The notes beneath the pieces are model-generated. The model saw only the letters and a list, made by a program, of their open reading frames with translations, ran no database searches and was not told where the DNA came from. Shown piece after piece: positions 1 through 5,208 of a stretch of 9,500 nt of DNA. The stretch lies in contig DAHXMR010000049.1 in the NCBI GenBank assembly GCA_027371655.1, positions 1-9,500 of the forward strand, read 5' to 3'. Each line of letters begins with the position of its first letter. Position 1 is the first letter of the stretch. The position numbers and the translations under genes are program-made. Source of the stretch: Microcaldota archaeon (GTDB lineage Archaea > Micrarchaeota > Micrarchaeia > Norongarragalinales > CAINOH01).

Positions 1-386
1 GGAAAGCCCAGTTCCCTGAAAAAGTCCGCCTTGGTTTCCATCGACGCGTGGTGCTTGAAAACGTTTGGCTGGTACCTGTGCGACGGAATCCTTGCCGCCC
101 CGATGTTTGCCAGTTGGTCCCGGAGGTTTTGGCCCCAGTAGCTTGCAAGCTTTACGACAAACGGCCGGCTTTCCGCGCCGATTTTGACGCGGCCGATGGG
201 AACCACCAGTTGGCGCGTGCCATGCGCGAGTATGGCGCCTTTTTTCAAAAAACGGTACGAAATCCGGCGGTTCAAAGCCCGCATATTTCCGGTTTCCTTT
301 TCGAAAAACGGCCCAACCGCCTTTTGCGCCTTCTTCCGGCAGCGTTCAATCTCGCGCTCGTTAAGCGGCCTGCGCAAAAATTCCAT
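1..386 (-). CDS. Unrecognised protein, N-terminal part only (runs off left edge)
   Basis: An open minus-strand frame starts at ATG 386-384 and continues without a stop to base 1, giving 128 complete codons; the C-terminus lies outside the window. I do not recognise the family. The N-terminus is basic (MEFLRRPLNEREIERCRKK) and probably helical. The middle (about residues 50-80) looks like beta strands (GAILAHGTRQLVVPIGRVKI), and the visible end has aromatic and basic residues (ASYWGQ, PSHRYQPNVFKHH). No signal peptide or membrane segment is visible. It is in the same frame as the upstream MEMO gene, whose stop is 42 nt before this start. It also has its own AT-rich box centred about 26 nt upstream of the ATG and no Shine-Dalgarno sequence, so a leaderless transcript is likely (inference). 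The basic composition would suit a nucleic-acid-binding protein, but nothing diagnostic is seen. Confidence 0.7.
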   Translation of the reverse strand, partial: MEFLRRPLNEREIERCRKKAQKAVGPFFEKETGNMRALNRRISYRFLKKGAILAHGTRQLVVPIGRVKIGAESRPFVVKLASYWGQNLRDQLANIGAARIPSHRYQPNVFKHHASMETKADFFRELGF

Positions 387-406
387 GAATTGGATTGTGG
401 GGTTTG

Positions 407-417
407 ATTTATTTATT
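407..417 (-). promoter_or_regulatory. TATA-like box upstream of the left-edge gene
   Basis: The minus strand reads AATAAATAAAT here, centred about 26 nt upstream of the ATG at 386. That is the spacing expected between an archaeal TATA box and a transcription start, so transcription would begin at or next to the start codon. Inferred from position and composition only. Confidence 0.45.
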
Positions 418-428
418 GGCTGCCCGGC

Positions 429-1274
429 TCATACAAACGCAATGCTAGCATAATCCACCACGTCGCCCTTCGGATTGGCTTTCCCCGAATTCGAGAAGTG
501 CAGGACAACGCCTTCCTTCGCGCCTTTCTTTTTCGAGTAAAGCATTGCCACAAGTATCGCGCCGAAACCGCAGATGCTCAGGCGCTTTTCGAGCACGAGG
601 TCGCGGAATTTTTTCGCGTCCAATTTGCAAATCGCGTGCACGGCCTCCTCGTCCTTTTCCCTCGCGACGTTGGCGGGCTCGTAGTGCGTGAAATCGCTGC
701 TTGCCACCACCATCACGCGCCGCTCCTCCTTTTTTTCCGCGGCAACAAGCGCGGATGCCAGGTCTTCGGCAACGTCAAGCGCGTTTTCGCCCTGCAAAAG
801 CGTAATCCCCGCGATTTGGGCGCTTGGAAAGAATTTTTGCAAAAACGGCAGCTGCACCTCTATCGAATGCTCCTTCGCGTGCGCCTCCTCGCTGGGCTTG
901 AGGCACCCCGACGCGGAAAGCAGGTCATGGCAGAACTTAACGTCGCTTTTCACCTCGCCAAGCGGCGTCCGCCAATCGTCTATGCTCAGGCTGCATCCTT
1001 CGCCCATTCCCGTGTGGTTGGGCGAAAAAATCGCGAAAGTCTTGGGCCCCGCGCTTTCCGCAAAAGGCGATTGCGCAATCGCCTTGTACGCGTGCATCGC
1101 GGTCAGGCCCGAGTACTCGTACCCCGCGTGCGGGGCGACCACCGCGAAGATTTTCTGGCCCGACAATTTTTCAAGCTCCTTGCCCCCGCATTCGCCTTCG
1201 AACTTGGAGAGCATGCGCTCGAGCAGCGGTTTTTCCGCGGGGTAAAACGAGCCCGCGACCTGTGGAAGCCTCAT
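429..1274 (-). CDS. MEMO1-family protein (AmmeMemoRadiSam system protein B type)
   Basis: This 281-residue protein has the family's usual length and its motifs in order. They are RLPQVAGSFYP at the N-terminus, PHAGYEYSG with His49, SPNHTGMG with His87, EHSIEVQLPF (about 135-144), VVASSDFTHYEP (about 189-200), ICGFGAI with Cys235, and a C-terminal VDYASIAF. The fold is related to class III extradiol (LigB-like) dioxygenases. His49, His87 and Cys235 correspond to the metal-binding His-His-Cys set described for human MEMO1. The reaction of archaeal members is not established; the family often sits beside AMMECR1-like and radical-SAM proteins, neither of which is in this window. No signal peptide is visible, so it should be cytosolic. 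The ATG at 1274 has an AT-rich box centred about 25 nt upstream and no Shine-Dalgarno sequence, consistent with a leaderless mRNA. Confidence 0.95.
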   Translation of the reverse strand: MRLPQVAGSFYPAEKPLLERMLSKFEGECGGKELEKLSGQKIFAVVAPHAGYEYSGLTAMHAYKAIAQSPFAESAGPKTFAIFSPNHTGMGEGCSLSIDDWRTPLGEVKSDVKFCHDLLSASGCLKPSEEAHAKEHSIEVQLPFLQKFFPSAQIAGITLLQGENALDVAEDLASALVAAEKKEERRVMVVASSDFTHYEPANVAREKDEEAVHAICKLDAKKFRDLVLEKRLSICGFGAILVAMLYSKKKGAKEGVVLHFSNSGKANPKGDVVDYASIAFV

Positions 1275-1293
1275 GAATTAGGCTAATGCGGGG

Positions 1294-1304
1294 ATTTTTT
1301 TAAA
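1294..1304. promoter_or_regulatory. AT-rich element possibly serving as TATA box in both directions
   Basis: The 11-bp tract ATTTTTTTAAA is the only strongly AT-rich stretch in the 66-bp gap between the divergent genes. Read on the minus strand it is centred about 25 nt before the MEMO ATG (leaderless). Read on the plus strand it predicts a start near 1325, giving a leader of about 15 nt that contains the GGAGG ahead of the TTG at 1341. Dual use is inferred. Confidence 0.4.
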
Positions 1305-1327
1305 CCGCACTCCGCATAACTTTTCGC

Positions 1328-1332
1328 GGAGG
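1328..1332 (+). promoter_or_regulatory. Shine-Dalgarno GGAGG that decides the TTG start
   Basis: GGAGG lies 8 nt before the TTG at 1341. This near-ideal spacing is the main reason to accept TTG as the start; there is no ATG nearby in that frame. Confidence 0.6.
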
Positions 1333-1340
1333 CGCTTTTT

Positions 1341-1919
1341 TTGACCGAATCGAATCTGCGCGGGATAAGGGGCGGAAGGGCGGGAACCAACCTGCCAAAG
1401 GCGCAGGGCAAGGCGCGTTTGCAGCCATTGGATGGCGGACTGCCCAAGCCCCCGGCCGGCGGGAAGCCCAAGCCGGGCGGGGAGGAAAGCGAGCGTTTGG
1501 AAAAGCGGCGCGCGATTTTACTGGCAGAGCGGATTTGCAGCGGCAATTATCCCGCGGGGCCGGTGAATGCGGCGGCCTTGTCGTTTGAAAACCTTCCCCG
1601 CGTGCCCCTGTTGAATGCCGCGCTTGTCGTGGAGCACAACAAGGAGCGCCTCATGGTAGACCGGCGGCAGCTGAAACTAAGCGGGTTCTACCCGCCGAAT
1701 TCCGGGCGCGGCACATACGCCGAACTGGAACGGGACCTCAAGTTTAACATGCTTGAAGCTATGCTGGACAAATTCGATGTCCAGCACTTCCACCGCCAGG
1801 CAATTAGCCCGGCGCTGCTTGCGGAAGTCCGCGAGCACTTGGCCGGAGAATTTTCGCGATTCATCCCCCACCTCCAAAAGCCAAGGACGCTTGTGGAAAT
1901 GGGCGGGAAAAGCGCGTAA
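1341..1919 (+). CDS. Hypothetical protein with Gly/Pro-rich basic N-terminus
   Basis: This 192-residue frame begins with TTG, preceded by GGAGG at 8 nt. Residues 1 to about 50 are low complexity, rich in Gly, Pro, Lys and Arg, and probably disordered. Residues 51-66 look like a charged helix. Residues 70-192 look globular: a strand-like stretch (LLNAALVVEHNKERLMV, about 90-106), then probable helices (ERDLKFNMLEAMLDKF, about 130-145, and ISPALLAEVREHLAGEFSRF, about 155-174). I do not recognise the family. The acidic and amphipathic C-terminal half, third-position GC bias and clear ribosome-binding site support coding. It lies between rpsB and MEMO on the opposite strand; its TAA is one base from the rpsB stop. 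No transmembrane segment or catalytic motif is visible. Confidence 0.7.
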   Translation: MTESNLRGIRGGRAGTNLPKAQGKARLQPLDGGLPKPPAGGKPKPGGEESERLEKRRAILLAERICSGNYPAGPVNAAALSFENLPRVPLLNAALVVEHNKERLMVDRRQLKLSGFYPPNSGRGTYAELERDLKFNMLEAMLDKFDVQHFHRQAISPALLAEVREHLAGEFSRFIPHLQKPRTLVEMGGKSA

Positions 1920-1926
1920 CTTACGC
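1914..1926. repeat. 13-bp palindrome formed by two convergent stop codons
   Basis: GCGTAA-C-TTACGC is a perfect 6-bp inverted repeat around one base. It contains the TAA of the plus-strand hypothetical gene (1917-1919) and the reverse-complement TTA of the rpsB stop (1921-1923). Both proteins end in Ala-stop, so the symmetry may simply follow from shared terminal codons. Confidence 0.6.
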
Positions 1927-2511
1927 TTCGAAGTCCTGGGGAGTCGCCTTGTATTCCTCGTCCCCGGTTATGGTGCCGCGGGCTTTGAGGATTTCGCGCG
2001 CCAGAATCCAGAACATCAACGCGATGGCCTTTCTTCCCTTGTTGTTGGTGGGGATTGCCAAGTCCACGAAGCGCGTGGAATTGTTCGTGTCGCACAACGC
2101 GACGATGGGCACGTTGATGGTGTTGGCCTCCTTCACGGACTGCCTGTCCACGCCGGGGTCGACCACGAGAATGATTTCGGGTTCGCAGAAGTCGGGGCGC
2201 GAGGGGTTCGTGAAGCGGCCCGGGGTGAAGCGGCCGTTGAGGGGGCTGCATCCGGTGAGCTCGCAGAATTTCGTGATGGCTTTTCTTGCATTGTCCTTGC
2301 TGCCGACTGCGAACACTTTGCTTGGCTCGTACGACGCCAAAAGCTTGGATGCGACGCGGAGCTTCTCGTCCATTTTCTTGAGGTCCAGGACGTGCAATCC
2401 GTCGTCGCGCGTCTTGTAAATGTACTCGCGCATGCTGCCGTTCTTGTTGCGCGTGCCGATGTGCACGCCGGATTCGAGGAAACGCTCCTGGGGAACCAAA
2501 AAGTCTGCCAT
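1921..2511 (-). CDS. rpsB: 30S ribosomal protein uS2 (S2), archaeal type
   Basis: This 196-residue protein is close to the length of archaeal S2 proteins and shorter than bacterial ones. S2 motifs are present in order: GVHIGTR (15-21), VFAVGSKDNARKAITKFCE (67-84), the RFTPGRFTNP loop (94-103), DPGVDRQSVKEAN (118-130), VALCDTNN (137-144) and IPTNNKGRKAI (153-163). It is a component of the small ribosomal subunit. The ATG at 2511 is preceded by AGGTG about 10 nt upstream. In many archaea rpsB lies directly upstream of the MEMO gene; here the orientation is kept but a plus-strand gene intervenes. No other ribosomal gene is visible upstream, where an ScpB-like gene diverges. No truncation or frameshift is seen. 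Confidence 0.97.
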   Translation of the reverse strand: MADFLVPQERFLESGVHIGTRNKNGSMREYIYKTRDDGLHVLDLKKMDEKLRVASKLLASYEPSKVFAVGSKDNARKAITKFCELTGCSPLNGRFTPGRFTNPSRPDFCEPEIILVVDPGVDRQSVKEANTINVPIVALCDTNNSTRFVDLAIPTNNKGRKAIALMFWILAREILKARGTITGDEEYKATPQDFEA

Positions 2512-2521
2512 ATGCTAAATA

Positions 2522-2526
2522 CACCT
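2522..2526 (-). promoter_or_regulatory. Shine-Dalgarno-like AGGTG for rpsB
   Basis: The minus strand reads AGGTG, ending 10 nt before the rpsB ATG. I could not place a convincing TATA box at leaderless distance for rpsB, so a leadered transcript is more likely for this gene. Confidence 0.45.
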
Positions 2527-2647
2527 TTATTCCAAAACGCGCCTGTGCGAAAACTTTTCCGCGCGGCGAGGTTAGTCAACGCCTTGTATCCTGAAATTAG
2601 AAGGACGCTGCCGCAATTATTCTGCAAAAACAGGTATTAAACACTAT

Positions 2648-2672
2648 CGCGGGCGGGGGGGTTGCCCCCGCG
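2648..2672. repeat. GC-rich imperfect hairpin between rpsB and the ScpB-like gene
   Basis: CGCGGG followed by a G run can pair with CCCCCGCG across a short GTTG-containing loop, with one bulged C. It lies in the 221-bp divergent gap 2512-2732, about 30 bp upstream of the TATA-like tract of the plus-strand gene. Apart from this hairpin and the two flanking promoter regions, I see nothing else in the gap. Confidence 0.4.
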
Positions 2673-2700
2673 CCAAAGCGGAAACCCGCCTGCGCACTGC

Positions 2701-2709
2701 TTTTATTTT
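2701..2709 (+). promoter_or_regulatory. TATA-like tract upstream of the ScpB-like gene
   Basis: TTTTATTTT is centred about 28 nt before the ATG at 2733, and no Shine-Dalgarno sequence separates them. This fits a leaderless or nearly leaderless transcript. Confidence 0.4.
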
Positions 2710-2732
2710 CTTTCCCCCTATTCCGCTTTCAT

Positions 2733-3635
2733 ATGGCAAAAAAGCATACTGCTGAAGAAGGCGCTGCAGGCAATTCCGCCCAAGGCGCGGAAGAGGATCC
2801 CGCGCAGGGCGCGGGCGAGAGCATAGGTGGTTCGGGGGAGCGTGCGGAGGGCGGTGCGGTTATTGCTACTTCGCGTTCGGGCGAGGACAAGGAAGCCGTT
2901 TTGGACGAGGAAGTTCAGGACGGGCACGAGGAAACCGAGGACGAAGCAGAAGTGCAGGAGCTTGAAGGCGAGGAGATTGAAAGCGAAGCCGTCCACGAAA
3001 AAGGCGAAGCCGAAGGGCAAATTGCCGAGGGCGGCACTGTGCACGGCACACGGCCCGTTGACATGGACGACGAAGGCGGTTCGGGAGTGCTTGGCGTGGA
3101 GTTAAAGCACTCGGAAAAGCCAATGGAACGCATCCGCGTTGTCGAAGCCGCGCTTTTCCTTGCCAACAAGCCCGTTGCGCCCGCGGAGGTTGCAGTGCTT
3201 GCCAAGTGTTCGGTCAAGCAGGCGAAGAACTTGCTTTTGGAACTGCAAGCAGAATACGAGCGCAAGGCCGGGGCGCTTCAAATTGATTTTTTCCAAGACG
3301 CGGCAAGGATGCAGGTGCGGCCCGAGTACGCGGGAAGCGTTTCCGGGCTTTCCCGTGAAGTCGGATTGTCCAGAAAAGGCTTGAAGATTTTGGCGCTTAT
3401 TGCCAAGAAGGGGCAACTGTTGCAGAGCAATTTGAAAAAATACTTCCGCGGCGAAATCTACGAATACATTACCGAGCTGAAAGACCAGGGTTATTTGATT
3501 TCCGAGAAGAGCGGGAACACGCGCATGCTCAAGCCCACCAAGCGTTTTTTCGAGCACTTCCAAGTCGCAGGCGAAATCGAGGGAGCGGCGCAGGAAGGCC
3601 AGCAGAAGTCTTTGGGCGAACAGCCCGCGCAGTAG
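2733..3635 (+). CDS. scpB: ScpB-like segregation and condensation protein with acidic N-terminal extension
   Basis: This 300-residue product has two parts. Residues 131 to about 280 match ScpB. A first winged-helix region begins ERIRVVEAALFLANKPV and includes LLLELQAEYERKAGALQI and VRPEYAGSV. A second winged helix begins about residue 214 (LSRKGLKILALIAKKG, then YEYITELKDQGYLISEK) and ends with the typical TKRFFEHFQ. ScpB is a kleisin-associated (Kite) subunit of the Smc-ScpAB complex, which compacts and segregates chromosomes. Residues 1 to about 125 are low complexity, very rich in Glu, Gly and Ala, and probably disordered; a short acidic or Gln-rich tail ends the protein. An alternative start is ATG 3123 (MERIRVVEAAL), which would remove the extension. 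I prefer 2733 because a TATA-like tract lies upstream and the frame is open throughout. No scpA or smc gene is in the window. Confidence 0.85.
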   Translation: MAKKHTAEEGAAGNSAQGAEEDPAQGAGESIGGSGERAEGGAVIATSRSGEDKEAVLDEEVQDGHEETEDEAEVQELEGEEIESEAVHEKGEAEGQIAEGGTVHGTRPVDMDDEGGSGVLGVELKHSEKPMERIRVVEAALFLANKPVAPAEVAVLAKCSVKQAKNLLLELQAEYERKAGALQIDFFQDAARMQVRPEYAGSVSGLSREVGLSRKGLKILALIAKKGQLLQSNLKKYFRGEIYEYITELKDQGYLISEKSGNTRMLKPTKRFFEHFQVAGEIEGAAQEGQQKSLGEQPAQ

Positions 3636-3644
3636 GCTTTTTAT

Positions 3645-3680
3645 TGGGTTTTTCAGTAATTGCAGACTCCGAAAAACCCA
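3645..3680. terminator. Bidirectional terminator-like inverted repeat between convergent genes
   Basis: TGGGTTTTTC (3645-3654) and GAAAAACCCA (3671-3680) form a perfect 10-bp stem around a 16-nt loop. It begins 10 bp after the ScpB-like gene's stop and overlaps the stop of the minus-strand small ORF. T-rich tracts follow on both strands (GGCTTTTTATT just before it on the plus strand). This is the layout expected for a shared terminator of convergent genes. Confidence 0.5.
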
Positions 3681-3928
3681 CAAGTTGTTTTTTGCGGGTG
3701 CAAATGCAAAGGCATCCCGTTCTTGTTCGCTTCCCGTTGCGTTTCGAGCGTTTCCCAAGGCGCACCGCGCTTTGTGCGAATTGCCTCGAATCGCTTTGGG
3801 GCATAAGGCGTCGAGGAATATTCCTGCAGGATGAAGGAAGATTTATGCGGGGCCAATCGAAACAGGCCCACAACAGTTTCGGCCTTCGGGATGCCACGCA
3901 AAGCATGAACCGCAAGAAACATTTTTGA
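3653..3928 (-). CDS. Possible small hypothetical protein (91 residues)
   Basis: This frame runs from ATG 3928 to a TGA at 3655-3653 and encodes 91 residues with pI-raising Arg and Lys (LRGIPKAETVVGLFRLAPHK, YAPKRFEAIRTKRGAPWE). It ends in CGFFGVCNY, with two cysteines four residues apart. I do not recognise it. Codon use is plausible, with no runs of rare codons. A TTAAAAC box lies about 24 nt upstream of the ATG, at leaderless distance, and a terminator-like stem covers its stop. Against coding: it is short, its base composition is more even than its neighbours', and a plus-strand frame (3644-3928) also spans the region. The open frame extends further upstream to 4069, but that would overlap the methyltransferase end and the inverted repeats, so I chose 3928. 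The region could instead be a non-coding RNA. Confidence 0.4.
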   Translation of the reverse strand, partial: SKMFLAVHALRGIPKAETVVGLFRLAPHKSSFILQEYSSTPYAPKRFEAIRTKRGAPWETLETQREANKNGMPLHLHPQKTTCGFFGVCNY

Positions 3929-3933
3929 AATTA

Positions 3934-3978
3934 TTGCAAGCCGAGAAAGTTTTAAGGCGTTTTGAGCTTGGCTTGCAA
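3934..3978. repeat. Perfect 9-bp inverted repeat TTGCAAGCC / GGCTTGCAA
   Basis: Arms 3934-3942 and 3970-3978 are perfectly complementary around a 27-bp centre. The centre contains the TTAAAAC box proposed as the promoter of the small minus-strand ORF. It could be an operator pair or the stem of an RNA. Confidence 0.65.
3949..3955 (-). promoter_or_regulatory. TATA-like box for the small ORF
   Basis: The minus strand reads TTAAAAC, centred 24 nt upstream of the ATG at 3928. It lies between the two arms of the 3934-3978 inverted repeat, which suggests that a bound protein could control access to it (inference). Confidence 0.35.
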
Positions 3979-3979
3979 G

Positions 3980-4025
3980 ATTGCAAACCACGCCGAAGAG
4001 CCAAAAGACTTTTGTGGTTTGCAAT
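3980..4025. repeat. Perfect 12-bp inverted repeat ATTGCAAACCAC / GTGGTTTGCAAT
   Basis: Arms 3980-3991 and 4014-4025 are perfectly complementary around a 22-bp centre, which itself contains the small palindrome CAAAAGACTTTTG. The repeat starts one base after the previous one ends and shares its TTGCAA core. It lies 27 bp downstream of the methyltransferase stop (minus strand), so it could also act as that gene's terminator structure, although no T run follows it directly. Confidence 0.65.
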
Positions 4026-4052
4026 AGCCGCGTTTGCGGATTCGGTTTTTTT

Positions 4053-5162
4053 TCATCGCGCCTTTTCAATTATCAGGAAGTGGGGGACCCAGCCCAGTGG
4101 CGACATCACCCGGCTGCGTATCTTGAGGATGATGCCCGGCTGCTCCCGGAGTTTTGCAATTTCGTTTATCCAGGCGACGGTCTGCCTTGCATCGTTTCCG
4201 TATTTTCCAATGCCGTTTCGAATAATCTGGTTTACTTGCCGCCCGCTTAAGGATTTATGGTCCGCCTGCAAGGCGTTTTCCTTGAGCATCGCTTTGGTGT
4301 GTTCCGACGGCTGTGCGTCCGAATAAGTTGAAAAGTACGCGTCCATTTCGGGCAGGCCGTGGAAATGCGTCCGTCCGGGCCGCCATTGCAGTTCCGCTTT
4401 TCCACCTGGCGCGAGGGCTTTGGCTACGTTGCGCAATGCGATGTGCGGGAAAAGGGCATATTCGAGGGCGCGGTGGGATACTATTACGTCGTATTTTCCC
4501 TCGAATTCTTTCGGCATGTATTCGGCCAGAAGCAGGTGGTAGGCGCCGACTTTGCCGTGGGGCTCGTCGTCAAGGCTCATGGCGTGGGTTTCGACTTGGT
4601 TTCCCATTTTTTCCCCGAGTTCGGCAAGCTGCTTTGCAGTGGCGGATCCCACATCCAAAACGCGTATTCGCGAGCCTTTGCGCTTGGCGGCGTCTTTCGC
4701 CAGCTTGAGCAGGTCTATTCCGCCTTCTTCAAGGTATCCTTTCAGGTCCCGCGAGCCCATTCCTAAAGTAAAAGCGGAACGCCCCCCGGTTGGGCTGGTT
4801 TCGGTTATTTCCGTCTTGTACGCTTTGTTGTCGGAAAAAAGTTTCAGCACCGCCGCCCGTTGAGGGGCTTTTTTGCTGGTCTTGGTTAATAGGCCTCCAA
4901 AACGGGCCGTTCCGTTCAAGAGCCGCCAAGCTATTTTAGCGTTCGAATCCATCCTTTCGCCCACTTCGTGCTTGGCGTATTTTTTAAGCAGCGAGCGTTC
5001 TGCCGGGCTTAGCGGAGTCAGGGGAGTAAAATCAAACAGTTTGCCCGTTGCGCGCCGCAATTCCCCGCTTGAGGATGAAAACTCCCGCCTTTCCGCGGCA
5101 ATGTTTTTCAGCAATTTGCGGCGGTGCTGCGGGCCGGCGGAAGGCGCGTAAGTTTTTTGCAT
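4053..5162 (-). CDS. Class I SAM-dependent methyltransferase
   Basis: This 369-residue product has a Rossmann-like methyltransferase domain in its second half. Motif I is VLDVGSATA (168-176), an atypical glycine loop with a single Gly. An acidic stretch AMSLDDEPHG (194-203) fits the end of strand 2. Motif IV is YDVIVSHRALEYA (224-236), and motif V is VAKALAPGGKAELQW (246-260). The C-terminal 100 residues include FHGLPEMDAYF and end in a strand-like GWVPHFLIIEKAR. Residues 1 to about 150 are basic and partly low complexity, with no recognised domain. The substrate cannot be told from the sequence. A TTG at 5195 would add 11 residues. I chose ATG 5162 because the TTG lies in an AT-rich, promoter-like stretch and lacks a ribosome-binding site. 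It lies 46 bp downstream of rnhB on the same strand, so co-transcription is possible. Confidence 0.82.
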   Translation of the reverse strand: MQKTYAPSAGPQHRRKLLKNIAAERREFSSSSGELRRATGKLFDFTPLTPLSPAERSLLKKYAKHEVGERMDSNAKIAWRLLNGTARFGGLLTKTSKKAPQRAAVLKLFSDNKAYKTEITETSPTGGRSAFTLGMGSRDLKGYLEEGGIDLLKLAKDAAKRKGSRIRVLDVGSATAKQLAELGEKMGNQVETHAMSLDDEPHGKVGAYHLLLAEYMPKEFEGKYDVIVSHRALEYALFPHIALRNVAKALAPGGKAELQWRPGRTHFHGLPEMDAYFSTYSDAQPSEHTKAMLKENALQADHKSLSGRQVNQIIRNGIGKYGNDARQTVAWINEIAKLREQPGIILKIRSRVMSPLGWVPHFLIIEKAR

Positions 5163-5208
5163 CTTCGGTTCGATTATTACGGGGAAGTTTTGCAAATAAA
5201 AGAGTTGG

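Noticed and set aside
48..407. Plus-strand ORF of 119 codons at the left end
   Set aside because: It lies opposite the minus-strand frame 1-386, which has more protein-like composition and its own promoter-like box; the plus frame is a shadow.
498..1286. Long plus-strand ORF of 262 codons
   Set aside because: It lies opposite the clear MEMO gene and its translation is rich in Arg, His and Cys without motifs, as expected for an antisense shadow.
1753..2640. Plus-strand ORF of 295 codons across rpsB
   Set aside because: It overlaps rpsB (certain) and the end of the 1341-1919 gene, and has no recognisable motif; it is an antisense shadow.
3644..3928. Plus-strand ORF of 94 codons
   Set aside because: It competes with the minus-strand small ORF but has no promoter or ribosome-binding site, begins inside the terminator-like stem and is very rich in Arg and Phe.
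3934..4025. CRISPR-like array
   Set aside because: Only a 6-bp core (TTGCAA) recurs and it alternates orientation in inverted repeats; there are no full-length direct repeats or spacers.
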